In this document: positions 10,541 to 48,643 of the stretch, piece after piece
How the letters are laid out: every line of letters begins with the position of its first letter
Position numbering within the stretch: position 1 is the stretch's first letter
NCBI GenBank assembly: GCA_036785325.1
Contig: JAXIVH010000144.1
Location: forward strand, 244,001 to 308,000
Source: Urophycis tenuis
Lineage: Eukaryota > Chordata > Actinopteri > Gadiformes > Phycidae
Direction of reading: 5' to 3'
DNA length: 64,000 bases
The notes under the pieces: model-generated
Databases searched by the model: none
Seen by the model: only the letters and a program-made list of their open reading frames with translations
What the model was told of the DNA's origin: nothing
Translations under genes and position numbers: made by a program

Positions 10541-12010
10541 TGGTCAGTGGGGGGGTGCTGGGTGGAGGCTCTCCAGAAGTTGACAACAATCTCTTCCAAT
10601 CCGTCTTCTGCACATTGACAGCGAGATTGTTGTCTCTGCACCACTCGGCCAGCTGGCTCACCTCTTCCCTGTAGTTGGATTCATCGTTGTGGTTGATGAG
10701 CCCCACCACAGTTGCGTCGTCCGCAAACTTGACGAAGAGGTTGTTGCTGAAAGATGGAGTGCAGTCGTGGGTCAGCAGGGTGAAGAGAAGGGGGCTGAGC
10801 ACGCATCTTTGGGGGGCCCCTGTGTTCAGCATGATTGTGCTGGATGTGTTCCTGCCGACCCGGACTGCATCTTCTGGTCAGGAAGTCCAACAACCAGTTA
10901 CATAGTGAGGTCTGCAGTCCTAGACAGTCCAGCTTCCTGATCAGCTGCTGAGGGAGGATTGTGTTGAAAGCTGAACTAAAGTCAAGGAACAGCATCCTCA
11001 CATACGAGTCCTTGGTCTCCAGGTGGGTCAGTGCTGAGTGGAGGACAGTGGAGATTGCATCATTAGTCGACCTGTTGGCTCGATATGCAAAATGGTATGG
11101 GTCCAGTGAAGGGGGGAGGATGGATTTGATGTGCTGCATGACCAACCGCTCAAAGCACTTCATGATGATGGTGGTCAGTGCAACGGGGCGGTAGTCATTG
11201 AAACAGGATGGAGAGGCCTTCTTCAGTACCAGGATGATGGTGGTGCTCTTGAGGGAGGTGGGCTTGGGTCAGGGAGGTGTTGAACATGTCTGTGAGGACA
11301 TCTGTGAGCTCCTCTGCACAGTCCTTCAGCACACAACCAGGAATGTTGTCAGGCCCTGCAGCCTTGCGAGCGTTGATCCTGGAGAGGGATCTCCTCACAC
11401 TGGCTGGAGGCACCTGGTCATCTGCAGGGGGTGGTGACTTCTGTGCGAGTGCTGTTGTCTGCTTCAAACCGTCCGAAGAAGTTATTTAGGTTGTTCAGCA
11501 GAGTGGTGTCACTGTCACAGGTCTGTGGTCGGGGTTTATAGTCCCTGATGGTCTGTATCCCCTGCCACAGGCTCCTAGTGTCTCTGCTGTCAGTGAAGTG
11601 TTTGGATATCCTGCTACTGTACTGCCTCTTCGCTAGCCTGATGCCCCGGATCAGGTTGGCTCTCGCTGATCTCAGGCCAGCCTCATCACCTGCTCTAAAA
11701 GCAGCATTCCGGGCTCTCAGTAAACCATGGACTTCCCCGGTAGCCATGGGTCCTGGTTGGCCCGTACTGTGATGGTCTTGGTGTCCATGACATCATCAAT
11801 GCATTTGCTGATGTAGGCAGTAACAGTGTCCGAATACTCCTGAATGTTGGTGTGTTGGTTGTAGGTGGCTGCCTGTTTAAACATGTCCCAGTCTGTGGTG
11901 TTGAAGCAGTCCTGTAGTGCTGAGGAAGCACCCTCTGGCCACACCCGTACCTGCTTCTGGACCGGTCTGGTGACTCTGACCTTAGGCCTGTATGCTGGCA
12001 TTAGCATACC
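10541..12010 (-). mobile_element. L2/Maui-like LINE, truncated at both ends, frameshifted
   Basis: Minus-strand blocks in order from 12,007 to 10,533: DCFNTTDWDMFKQAATYNQH; LRARNAAFRAGDEAGLRSAR; RINARKAAGPDNIPGCVLKD; FAYRANRSTNDAISTVLHSA; RMLFLDFSSAFNTILPQQLI; LFVKFADDATVVGLINHNDE. These are linker and RT motifs of the L2 clade. Several frameshifts separate them. Confidence 0.8.
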
Positions 12011-12383
12011 AGTGGTGTGGTCTGAAGCGATGTGATGTTTAACGTGATTAAATTTGGACAGTGAATTCTGAGTGTCACTTCTTCAATTCAATCATGCAAT
12101 TACTTTAAATTAAACCCTTCTGAAAAGTCCCACTAGGAGTTGAATTCCCTTTGAAAAGACCATCTGTAACGGTCCAGCAGTCGTCCAGGTGTCCTCTGGA
12201 GGAGTCCTGCAGGTCTACACACTTCCTGCTCCGCTTTCTTTTTGTGATACTCCTAGTCAGTTATTGACATTCATATCAGTGACTGGAGTTCTTTAAATCG
12301 TCTTCTATGATTGAACCACACATCAAATTAAACCCTTTAAAACAGGACATCCAAAAAGCAGGCGTTCTTTAGTCCCAAACCGT
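12011..12383. other. Unassigned stretch downstream of kifap3
   Basis: Between the L2 fragment and the presumed kifap3 poly(A) signal. AT-rich, with no open frame, TIR or tandem repeat that I can recognise. Confidence 0.4.
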
Positions 12384-13350
12384 TTTATTTTGCTGTCCCA
12401 GAACAGACCTTTGACACAAGTTGTTCTCTGCAGCATTCCTTCGTCTCAATTAATAATTTAATCCCCGCATATCGACCGTAGTGTTCTGGATGGAGACCAC
12501 GCCCCCTGCTCCTATTGGTCCGTACTGTTTAGGGACACACCCTCTATTCCTATTGGTCACAATAATCACGTCTTCAGTTGCATTTGTAGCTTTCCACAAC
12601 GTTGGGTCCTTCCGCATTTCAACATGGCGAACCAGTGACTAGTAGTAGCTGGTCTCCAGTTACCAGGGTGATGCCAGGTTCCTGTCTCAGTGTACTCTAC
12701 TTAGTCAAGTATCCCCCACTCAAACAAGGAGATGGTATAGATTAGATTTAAATGAACGCTAAGCTAAGTGCTAACTCTGACGATGCTATGCAAAGATAGC
12801 TGTAAAAGCTTTACAATAGACACCATGAGGCTGCTGAAGCTGATGCACCACATCACTGTTGGAATAACTATGAAACATTCAGAAAAACTACTCAACAAAT
12901 AAAACATTTGTTATATGGTGAAGCTCCAAACTCGAAATACGATGTGCATGGAATAATCCTTAAAGCAATCCAAACTAAACAGATATTCACATGAAATTAA
13001 ACTTTATGTTCAATAAAAAGATGAAACAGTCTCACTGCCAACATCAACAGCAGCTCTGCAGGAGGCATCATCACATGAAATGGCATCAAGTCACATAACA
13101 TCATAACATCAATTAGCTATATTGCACAGAATGAATAAAAATACAATTGAAGTAAGGAAAAATACAAGGAAAGTAGTATGTGTGTGTGTGAGTGCATGTC
13201 TATACATGTCTATATGTACTGCTATTTCTATGAGTGTATCTATGTGTACTGGTATCTGTGTGTGTGTGTGTGTGTGTATTCTAAGTGTACTGGTATCTGT
13301 GTGTGTGTGTGTGTATTCTAAGTGTACTGGTATCTGTGTGTGTGTGTATT
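12384..13350 (-). other. kifap3: Probable kifap3 3' UTR
   Basis: After the kifap3 stop (13351-13353) no further coding exon is seen. The first clear minus-strand AATAAA is at 12384-12389, giving a 3' UTR of about 970 nt. The segment includes short TG repeats at 13258-13350 immediately after the stop. The polyadenylation site is inferred from the hexamer alone. Confidence 0.4.
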
Positions 13351-40320
<26,970 letters not shown>

Positions 40321-40560
40321 CCTCCCGGCCGGTGAGCAGAGCTGAGCTTTAGTTGGAATAAATGACTTTCAATCACGGCTGAGGCTGAGAGGCGTTTATC
40401 GCAGAGCACACGGCGCATGCGCAAGAGAACTGACGTTGTGGCGTCAAGACGTGCGTGGGGACGTCACTAGTGGTGATTCTCCTCACCGTGCGGGACTCAA
40501 TGGTGAGGTCATAGTGAGGTGATCTGTCACTACAGGGGGACGCTCCGTTTTTACAGGAGA
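40321..40560 (-). promoter_or_regulatory. Probable kifap3 promoter / 5' UTR with NRF1 and CRE-like sites
   Basis: The 240 bp upstream of the kifap3 start codon are CpG-rich relative to surrounding sequence. They contain a perfect palindromic NRF1-type site GCGCATGCGC at 40413-40422. CRE half-sites lie nearby: TGACGT at 40431-40436 and a GACGTC core around 40460. No TATA box is evident. This fits a housekeeping or ciliary promoter. The transcription start is not defined, and the assignment rests on motif recognition only. Confidence 0.5.
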
Positions 40561-40744
40561 ACTCAAATAAAATATCACCGATCCCATGAAGGATTCAGAT
40601 GTGCAAGCCTTTTACAAAGATTATGAAATTGCGATTGAATTAAAGCATCTGATATGTGATATGATAATGTTCATGCAACATCTTTACAATACACCAGAAA
40701 ATTGACACCAACACGAAAACACGAAGAAGAGCAAGAAGAGACAC

Positions 40745-41010
40745 AATGAGAAACTTTATCCTTTATTGGCTTTCAGTAGTGTTATAAATGTTAATGAATA
40801 AGAAAAACTGATTGTCGACAATTCTGATAAATGCTCTGATTTATAATTTCCTGTGTCTGAACAGATATGTTCATGTATTGTATGTGTCTGTGGGTACATA
40901 GTACATCAGCTTGTGATAGTGTGTGTGGACCAGTATCTAACAGGACCAATGATACCATATTCTAGCTGGTTCTGGACCAGTGGTCAGACCCCCTCCTCTA
41001 TACTCCTGTT
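40745..41010 (-). other. pdc: Probable pdc 3' UTR with poly(A) signal
   Basis: The minus strand has AATAAA at 40762-40767, about 245 nt after the phosducin stop codon at 41011-41013. The stretch between has no coding potential. Only about 420 bp then separate this point from the kifap3 start codon, so the two genes are tightly head-to-tail. Confidence 0.55.
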
Positions 41011-44000
41011 CTACTCGATCTGCCCCTCCTCTTCCTCCTCCTCCTCCTCTTCCCCAGGGCTAGCTGTGAACTCCTTCTCAGGGAGGAGTCCATACTGGTT
41101 CAGGAGCGCCTCCACATCTGTGGCGAAGAACTCCTGGTTGAGATGTTGAGTGATGGACAGGAAGTTCCCCAGGAGCTCCCCTGCTTTGTAGACCAGCAGA
41201 GTGGGCAGCACCTGGGGAGAGAGAACCCTATCACCACTAGCTCTAGTACACACTTATTATCACCACTAGCTCTAGTACACACTTATTATCACCACTAGCT
41301 CTAGTACACACTTATTATCACCACTAGCTCTAGTACACACTTATTATCACCGCTAGCTCTAGTACTCACTTATTATCACCGCTAGCTCTAGTACACACTT
41401 ATTATCACCGCTAGCTCTAGTACTCACTTATTATCACCACTAGCTCTAGTACACTTATTATCACCGCTAGTTCTAGTACACACTTATTATCACCACTAGC
41501 TCTAGTACACACTTATTATCACCACTAGCTCTAGTATACACTTATTATCACCACTAGCTCTAGTACACACTTATTATCACCACTAGCTCTAGTACACACT
41601 TATCACCGCTAGCTCTAGTACACACTTATTATCACCGCTAGCTCTAGTACACACTTATTATCACCGCTAGCTCTAGTACACACTTATTATCACCACTAGC
41701 TCTAGTTATTATTATTATTATTATTACTAGGTACATGGTTACAGGACCAGTACTAGGTTAATGGTACAGGACCAGTACTATTTTGATGGTACTATAGGAT
41801 CAGTACTACAGGGTTACAGGACCAGCACTAGGTTGATGGTACCACAGGACCAGCACTAGGTCGATGGTACCACAGGAACAGTACTAAGTCGATGGTACAG
41901 GACCAGTACTATTTTGATGGTACTATAGGATCAGTACTACAGGGTTACAGGACCAGCACTAGGTTGATGGTACCACAGGACCAGCACTAGGTCGATGGTA
42001 CCACAGGAACAGTACTAAGTCGATGGTACAGGACCAGTACTATGCCGATGGTACTACAGGATCAGTACTAGGTCAATGGTACTAGAGGACCAGTACTAGG
42101 TCGATGGTACCACAGGATCAGTGCTAGGTCATACTACAGGATCAGTACTAGGTTGATGGTACTACAGGACCAGTACTAGGTTGATGGTACTACAGGACCA
42201 GTACTAGGTTGATGGTACTACAGGACCAGTACTAGGTTGATGGTACTACAGGAACAGTACTAGGTTGATGGTACTACAGGACCAGTACTAGGTCGATGGT
42301 ACTACAGGAACAGTACTAGGTTGATGGTACTACAGGAACAGTACTAGGTTGATGGTACTACAGGAACAGTACTAGGTTGATGGTACTACAGGATCAGTAC
42401 TAGGTTGATGGTACTACGGGATCAGTACTAGGTTGATGGTACTACGGGATCAGTACTAGGTTGATGGTACTACAGGACCAGTACTAGGTTGATGGTACTA
42501 CAGGAACAGTACTAGGTTGATGGTACTACAGGAACAGTACTAGGTTGATGGTACTACAGGATCAGTACTAGGTTGATGGTACTACAGGACCAGTACTAGG
42601 TTGATGGTACTACAGGAACAGTACTAGGTTGATGGTACTACAGGATCAGTACTAGGTTGATGGTACTACAGGACCAGTACTAGGTCGATGGTACCACAGG
42701 ATCAGTGCTAGGTCATACTACAGGATCAGTACTAGGATGATGGTACTACAGGAACAGTACTAGGTTGATGGTACTACAGGATCAGTACTAGGTCAATGGT
42801 ACTACAGGACCAGTACTAGGTTGATGGTACTACAGGAACAGTACTAGGTTGATGGTACTACAGGACCAGTACTAGGTTGATGGTACTACAGGACCAGTAC
42901 TAGGTTGATGGTACTACAGGATCAGTGCTAGGTCATACTACAGGATCAGTACTAGGTCAATGGTACTACAGGACCAGTACTAGGTTGATGGTACTACAGG
43001 AACAGTACTAGGTTGATGGTACTACAGGACCAGTACTAGGTTGATGGTACTACAGGACCAGTACTAGGTTGATGGTACTACAGGAACAGTACTAGGTCAA
43101 TGGTACTACAGGACCAGTACTAGGTTGATGGTACTACAGGAACAGTACTAGGTCGATGGTACCACAGGATCAGTGCTAGGTCATACTACAGGATCAGTAC
43201 TAGGTTGATGGTACTACAGGAACAGTACTAGGTTGATGGTACTACAGGACCAGTACTAGGTTGATGGTACTACGGGACTGACATCAGAAGAGAAGCGCTC
43301 GCTGGCTCCGGTTGCCACAGCGTCGATGCGACAGAACTTGACACTGGGATATTCTGACGCCAGACAGTCCAGAGACGAGTTCATCTCCTCACAGCCTGGA
43401 GGGGCGAGGACCCAGGAGGAGGAGATAGCATGAGGAAGAGGAGACAACAGGAGCCAGGAGAAAGAAAAGGGAGCAAAGGAGGAGACGGCAGGAGTAGACA
43501 GCAGGAGGGGAAAAAAGCAGAAAAGAAGAAAGAGTTAGCCTGACCTCTCTGACTCTAATTCACCTCCACAGTACCCCTGTGTAGACAGGTGTCCTAGTTC
43601 TATAGGTGTGGTTCTATAGGTGTGGTTCTACTACAGGTGTGGTTCTACTATAAGTGTAGTTGTACTACAGATATGGTTCTACTATACGTGTAGTTCTACT
43701 ATAAATGTGGTTCTACTATACGTGTAGTTCTACTATAAATGTGGTTCTACTATAGGTGTAGTTCTACTATAAATGTGGTTCTACTACGTAGTTCAACCTA
43801 ACTACACCTAGTAGTTCGACAAGGTGTAGTTAGGTTGTCCTAGTTCTATCTCTATTCCTACTACTGGTATCCTAGCAAAAAGTTAATTTAATGACATCTT
43901 AGCAAGAAATAAACAACAATAAGCATGTTCCACAGGGCCCCTCCCCCTGCCTCTCCAACCCCTCCCCCTGAAACTACGGAGGCCTGTGAGGGACGTCCAA

Positions 44001-45840
44001 AATGTCAAGTGTGTCAAGTGATGAGGTTGCTTGATAGATTATTTATTCTTTAAAACTACAGATCACAGCTTATATATCAGATGATGCTAAATTGTGCATC
44101 GTGTCCTCTAGAGCAGTCTGAGCTGAGCATCACTGTCTGAGGCAACACGTGGACTATGAACTCAAACATTATGAATACTGGATTCCATTTCTGCCAAGTT
44201 GGATCTGTGAGATGCCACACAATTCTACACACTTCACCTTTATATTTAGTGACTTCATGATGTCTGTGAATGCTGTAACAGACCCACAATAAAGAGGACA
44301 CTCAGACTCTGAACAGAACCCCCATGAAGAGGACCACAGACTCTGAACAGAACCTCCATGAAGAGGACACTCAGACTCTGAACAGAACCTCCATGAAGAG
44401 GACCACAGACTCTGAACAGAACCTCCATGAAGAGGACACTCAGACTCTGAACAGAACCTCCATGAAGAGGACCACAGACTCTGAACAGAACCTCCATAAA
44501 GAGGACACTCAGACTCTGAACAGAACCTCCATGAAGAGGACACTTAGATTCTGAACAGAACCTGTGGTACCATCGACCTAGCACTGGTCCTCCATGAAGA
44601 GGACACTTAGACTCTGAACAGAACCTGTGGTACCATCGACCTAGCACTGGTCCTCCATGAAGAGGACACTTAGACGCTGAACAGAACCTGTGGTACCATC
44701 GACCTAGCACTGGTCCTCCATGAAGAGGACACTTAGACGCTGAACAGAACCTGTGGTACCATCGACCTAGCACTGGTCCTCAATGAAGAGGACACTTAGA
44801 CTCTGAACAGAACCTGTGGTACCATCGACCTAGCACTGGTCCTCCAAGAAGAGGACACTTAGACGCTGAACAGAACCTGTGGTACCATCGACCTAGCACT
44901 GGTCCTCCATGAAGAGGACACTTAGACGCTGAACAGAACCTGTGGTACCATCGACCTAGCACTGGTCCTCCATGAAGAGGACACTTAGACTCTGAACAGA
45001 ACCTCCATGAAGAGGACACTTAGACTCTGAACGGAACCTCCATGAAGAGGACACTTAGACTCTGAACAGAACCTCCATGAAGAGGACACTTAGACGCTGA
45101 ACAGAACCTCCATGAAGAGGACACTTAGACGCTGAACAGAACCTCCATGAAGAGGACACTCTGCAGGCAGTGTGTCTGACCTCTGACCCCATGCTGGTAG
45201 ATGTGGACTACCACCAGGGTGCTGCGTGGCTCCTTCTCGATGACCTCCAGGAAGTGGTCTCCAGTGAGCAGCTCCTGCACCGCGTCGAAGGTGGGCCCGA
45301 AGCTCAGCCGCTCGTGCATCTCCTGCATGCACTGCCTCCTGTAGCGCCGCAGCCCACGCTCGTCCTCCTGCTGCACCAGCTCGTACTCCTGCACACTCAT
45401 CTGCACCAGCACACACTCACCTGGTAGCACCAGCACACTCCTCTGTTTACCTGTGTGTGTATGTGAGAGTGTGATAGTGTGTGAGAGTACCTTCCTGTGT
45501 GTCCTCTCTGGCCCGTCCTCCCTGGTGCTGCTCATCTGTCTCAGCAGCTCCCTCCTGGCTGGCTGCTGCTCCATCCTGTCCAGCTTAAACCTCCTCCAGT
45601 CATTGATCACTCCTTTAGGGCCTGCTCACACATGGTTCACCTGCTTAGTGATTGGTTAGTCTGACTAGAACTGGTATTAGAGCTGCTTCATGATTGGTTA
45701 GTCTGACTAGAACTGGTATTAGAGCTGCTTCATGATTGGTTAGTCTGACTAGAACTGGTATTAGAACTGCTTTGTGATTGGTTAGTCTGACCTGTGTGGT
45801 TGACTGGTAGCTCCTCCCCTTCCTGTGCAGGGTCAGACAT
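41011..45840 (-). CDS. pdc: Phosducin, 5 coding exons, complete
   Basis: Phosducin sequesters G-protein beta-gamma subunits (transducin in rods and cones) and is controlled by phosphorylation. Exons 5' to 3': 45792-45840, 45491-45621, 45181-45400, 43283-43395, 41011-41211. Junction phases agree and sum to 714 nt (237 aa plus stop; human 246). The N-terminal block GPKGVINDWRRFKLD (about residues 17-31) is the conserved beta-gamma-binding helix. RQMS and RKMS (serines at about 47 and 62) correspond to the regulated serines 54 and 73 of mammalian phosducin. MQEMHERLSFGP leads into the thioredoxin-like domain (about 95-215) with LVVVHIYQHG, VKFCRIDA and VLPTLLVYKAGELLGNF. The tail is glutamate-rich. 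The 49-nt first coding exon starts MSDPAQEGEELPVNHTG. Introns 1, 3 and 4 are largely minisatellite. Teleosts have two phosducin paralogs and I cannot tell which this is. Confidence 0.95.
41225..41705. repeat. 31-bp minisatellite in pdc intron 4
   Basis: About 15 copies of TATCACCACTAGCTCTAGTA plus CACACTTAT. It begins some 13 bp upstream (transcript sense) of the last pdc exon's acceptor and ends in a short (TTA)n. Confidence 0.92.
41725..43277. repeat. 28-30-bp minisatellite in pdc intron 4, reaching the exon 4 donor
   Basis: About 52 copies of GTACTAGGTTGATGGTACTA plus CAGGACCA, with CGATGG and GGAACA variants. The array stops about 6 bp from the exon 4 donor (43283/43282). Confidence 0.93.
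44290..45160. repeat. Composite minisatellite in pdc intron 3
   Basis: Units of GAACAGAACCTCCATGAAGA plus GGACACTTAGACTCT. Within 44560-44965 each long (63-bp) unit also carries TGGTACCATCGACCTAGCAC and TGGTCCT, the inverse complement of the intron 4 array unit. Confidence 0.9.
45650..45791. repeat. 41-bp minisatellite filling pdc intron 1
   Basis: Three full copies plus a partial. On minus each contains GTCAGACTAACCAATCA, identical to the first bases of the intron after the exon 1 donor. The intron (45622-45791) is essentially this array. Confidence 0.85.
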
Positions 45841-46078
45841 TCTCCTGGGTTCCTGAAGAGAAGACAGTGATGTCAGAGGATGAAAACAGAGTGAGGTCAT
45901 TGGCTGATTTCATAGGATGAAGTGATATCAGAGCGGTATGACAGAGATGCCATAGGGTGAAGACAGAATTATGTAATAAAGACTACTCAAGTACTACCTG
46001 GTGGGCCAATAGTTGTTAGAAGGGCAAGTAACATTCGCTGAATAAGAGGCACAAGACAATGTTTAAAACAATTCAACC

Positions 46079-46392
46079 TTTATTTACATATTTATTAAAA
46101 CATATTCATAAAAATAGCTATTTTGCACAGTTTGAAGTGCTCAAAGAAAACCTCTTTGTAATGCTCAGAGTCTCTGTATTCCATCTTGTTTTGTGTCTGT
46201 GTTGCAGTCTTTCATCAAAGCATGACTCATCTCTGTAGTCCTTCAAGGCTCTTAGGCTTCCACTCAAGCCTTGGAGAGATCCAGAGATGAAGAGCAGCAT
46301 GTGAGGGCTCTACTCCAGCAGCTCTGTCACATCATGTTCCTCCACACCCCCCATGGAGCTCTCCTTGTATAGCTTGGTACCTCCAATCATTG
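46079..46392 (-). CDS. Terminal exon of an unrecognised gene, with 3' UTR
   Basis: A pyrimidine/TG-rich tract ends in an acceptor AG at 46393-46394. It is followed by an open exon (46310-46392) encoding MIGGTKLYKESSMGGVEEHD and then VTELLE and a stop. After the stop there is a short AT-rich 3' UTR with AATAAA on the minus strand at 46079-46084. Good splice site, acidic C-terminal tail and poly(A) signal together look like a genuine last exon, transcribed in the same direction as pdc. I do not recognise the protein and cannot place the upstream exons. A hAT remnant occupies the adjacent intron. Confidence 0.45.
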
Positions 46393-46599
46393 CTGACATA
46401 ATGACGCAGACACACAGACAACACAACAACACATACAATCAATGTAGTGAGGAGAACAACGCTGTGTCCACGCAGCACCTGTCCTGCTCAGTGGCCTTCA
46501 GGCTGGACCTGAGTGGTTGCCCCTCATGGAGGAAGCTCCGTCATGAGCTCAAGGTTGAGGTCATCCTCCTGCGACTAACTTTTGTCATTTTGTCACCAA

Positions 46600-47025
46600 A
46601 CTCGGCTGGAGTCCATCGGGACTTGAGGTGAATGCGCTCCACTGGAGAACTTCCTTGAGATGTTCCTGATGCTGGAGACGTCTGTTCCTGATGCTGGAGA
46701 CGTCTGTTCCTGCTTCATCACATCTTTGTTTCATCAGCAATGATGCTAAAGACCTTACCGTCATTATTCTGATTTGATTTCGGTGGGAAACATTTCTGCC
46801 AAGCAACCTAGAAGCTCATTCTGATTCCCTTTGCTTGTGTAGATGACAGTGTGTGGAGGAGTCAGCCTTTTCTTTACAGGTTGCCCATGCTTTTCCATAG
46901 TCTCTAGGGCTGCCATGAAGTTCCCCTTATCAGCGTGTCCTCTTGGTGGAATCTGTGTCTGCTTTAAGCAGTAGCTACTCTCCTGTGTATTAAACAGTTC
47001 TCCAGCTTATCTGTGAAAGAAAAGA
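46600..47025 (-). pseudogene. Remnant of a TTF/DUF4371-like hAT transposase
   Basis: Minus-strand translation with frame changes gives PPRGHADKGNFMAALETMEK, then VIYTSKGNQNELLGCLAEMF, then a short SIIADETKM. This order (GNF block, YTS..QNEL block, IADET) is the conserved middle of ZMYM/TTF-type hAT transposases, where the aspartate of ADET is catalytic. The stretch after ADETKM is degraded, and no TIRs or target duplication were found. Probably an old, non-functional fragment within the intron of the unknown gene. Confidence 0.4.
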
Positions 47026-47126
47026 CCCATTATGCAACTGATACAAATATAAAACATCTGACAGAAATATGAAATATCTGATTTTGTATAAAAGTACAGT
47101 GGCCGACAGGATATACACAGTCATGT

Positions 47127-47127
<1 letters not shown>

Positions 47128-47206
<79 letters not shown>
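47128..47206. repeat. (CA)n microsatellite
   Basis: About 39 CA units, uninterrupted. Confidence 0.96.
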
Positions 47207-47209
<3 letters not shown>

Positions 47210-47211
<2 letters not shown>

Positions 47212-48420
47212 ATATATAAATAAAAATAATGCTCTGAGCTCTTCCTCTTCCTGTCTCTCAGCTGACCTCAGACCGGCAGGTCGTTCTGTTTCTATGTTGT
47301 AGATTTTTTTTCTTATTCATTTACAGGACAGACCTACCGTTAAACTGCCACGTCACAATACCTGACTGCGTTACAGAAAAAAACAGTGAGTTGAGATATG
47401 AAACATTTAACTCACCGTCATTTGGTGTTTATCTCCGTCTCGCTTGAAAAAACTACTTTCAGATGGCGCTAAATTTGGGATATTGTGTCTCATAAAAGGC
47501 CCGACTAGAAACAGGTGTTCCTATAGAGTTCCGTTTGACATTACAGACAATATCAACCTGTCGGTCATACTATGCATACAGCTCTCAAGACGTTCTCAAA
47601 ACGTAACTTTGTTTGCCAAGAACCACCATTGGCTAAAACACATCTTTCCTGCAAACCTCCATAAAATCTCAAGAAGCGATTCCTGATACGTCATGTCATG
47701 TTATGTGTTTGGCATGTTATTAAATAATTTAACCTGGAATCAAGCCGTATTCAGCCCCTAGGTGGCAGTGCACACCAAAATTACATTATTTTGCAAAGAT
47801 TGCAACGTTGGGAATATCGTTGAGGCTCCTCTGTGTACCTCAGCGTACCTCAGTATACCTCAGTGTTTCTGCTGCATGTGCAGGTTTTCAAATCCATTTA
47901 CTGTAATCAAGGCTGAGGATGAATGATCCGATTATGATGGATTATGATAACCTGGCCAGAGACTCTGGGACAACTATTCATGTGTTTATTTGTTGGTGTA
48001 TGAGAACAATAATTCTCCAATCTCTTGCGTGGTTTCCTGTTTAAAAAGCTGTCCAGACAGATTCTAGGATGATTCAATCTCTATGGATCCTGTTTTTCAC
48101 CTCTCAATACATCTATAACTGGAGCTACAGCACAATGTTTTCACTTACATAGTGCAGGTGTAAGTCCAAATGTAAACACAAAAATAGTCAAGGATGAATG
48201 TATACAACATATAGGCCTACACAAAAATATACACAGAAAAAAACGTTTAACTTTACGTTAACCATTGAATAGGCGTTCATTTGTAAGTTGGCATGAGACA
48301 GGACCCGGTCCCGTGAGACAGGTCCCGTGAGACAGGACCCGGGACAGACGCGCGGCTCCGGCAGCCCAGCGCTGTCTGTGGTTACTCAGCCCGACGTTCA
48401 GACCTTACCTGGGTTGCTGG
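47210..48420. other. Unassigned stretch
   Basis: No gene, TIR or tandem repeat recognised. 48290-48420 is GC-rich with three short copies of GAGACAGG(A/T)CCCG, and could be a promoter or first exon region of a neighbouring gene. Confidence 0.3.
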
Positions 48421-48421
48421 G

Positions 48422-48643
48422 TTGGTAGGAGAGCTGCTGAGGTCTTCACTGTGTGGTCCGTCAGCCCGTACTGCCCTGGAGAGAGACGTGAAGGCTTACA
48501 GATTGACCTTCATCCTCCTCCTCATCACAGTGCATCCAGAGGATTACTCCCAGAGCCCCGTGAGGAGGCTGCACCCCGCGGCACCACGCGGCCCCGCGCT
48601 GCCTCAGAGGAGAAGGCCAGGAACTGACACCCCGGACTGCTGA
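48422..48643 (+). CDS. Short ORF of unknown status
   Basis: 73 codons starting MVGELLRSSLCGPS, with a hydrophobic stretch YRLTFILLLITV and a basic, proline-rich end. It could encode a signal-anchor-like first exon, but no family is recognised. The GC-rich composition alone may keep the frame open. Confidence 0.15.
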   Translation: MVGELLRSSLCGPSARTALERDVKAYRLTFILLLITVHPEDYSQSPVRRLHPAAPRGPALPQRRRPGTDTPDC

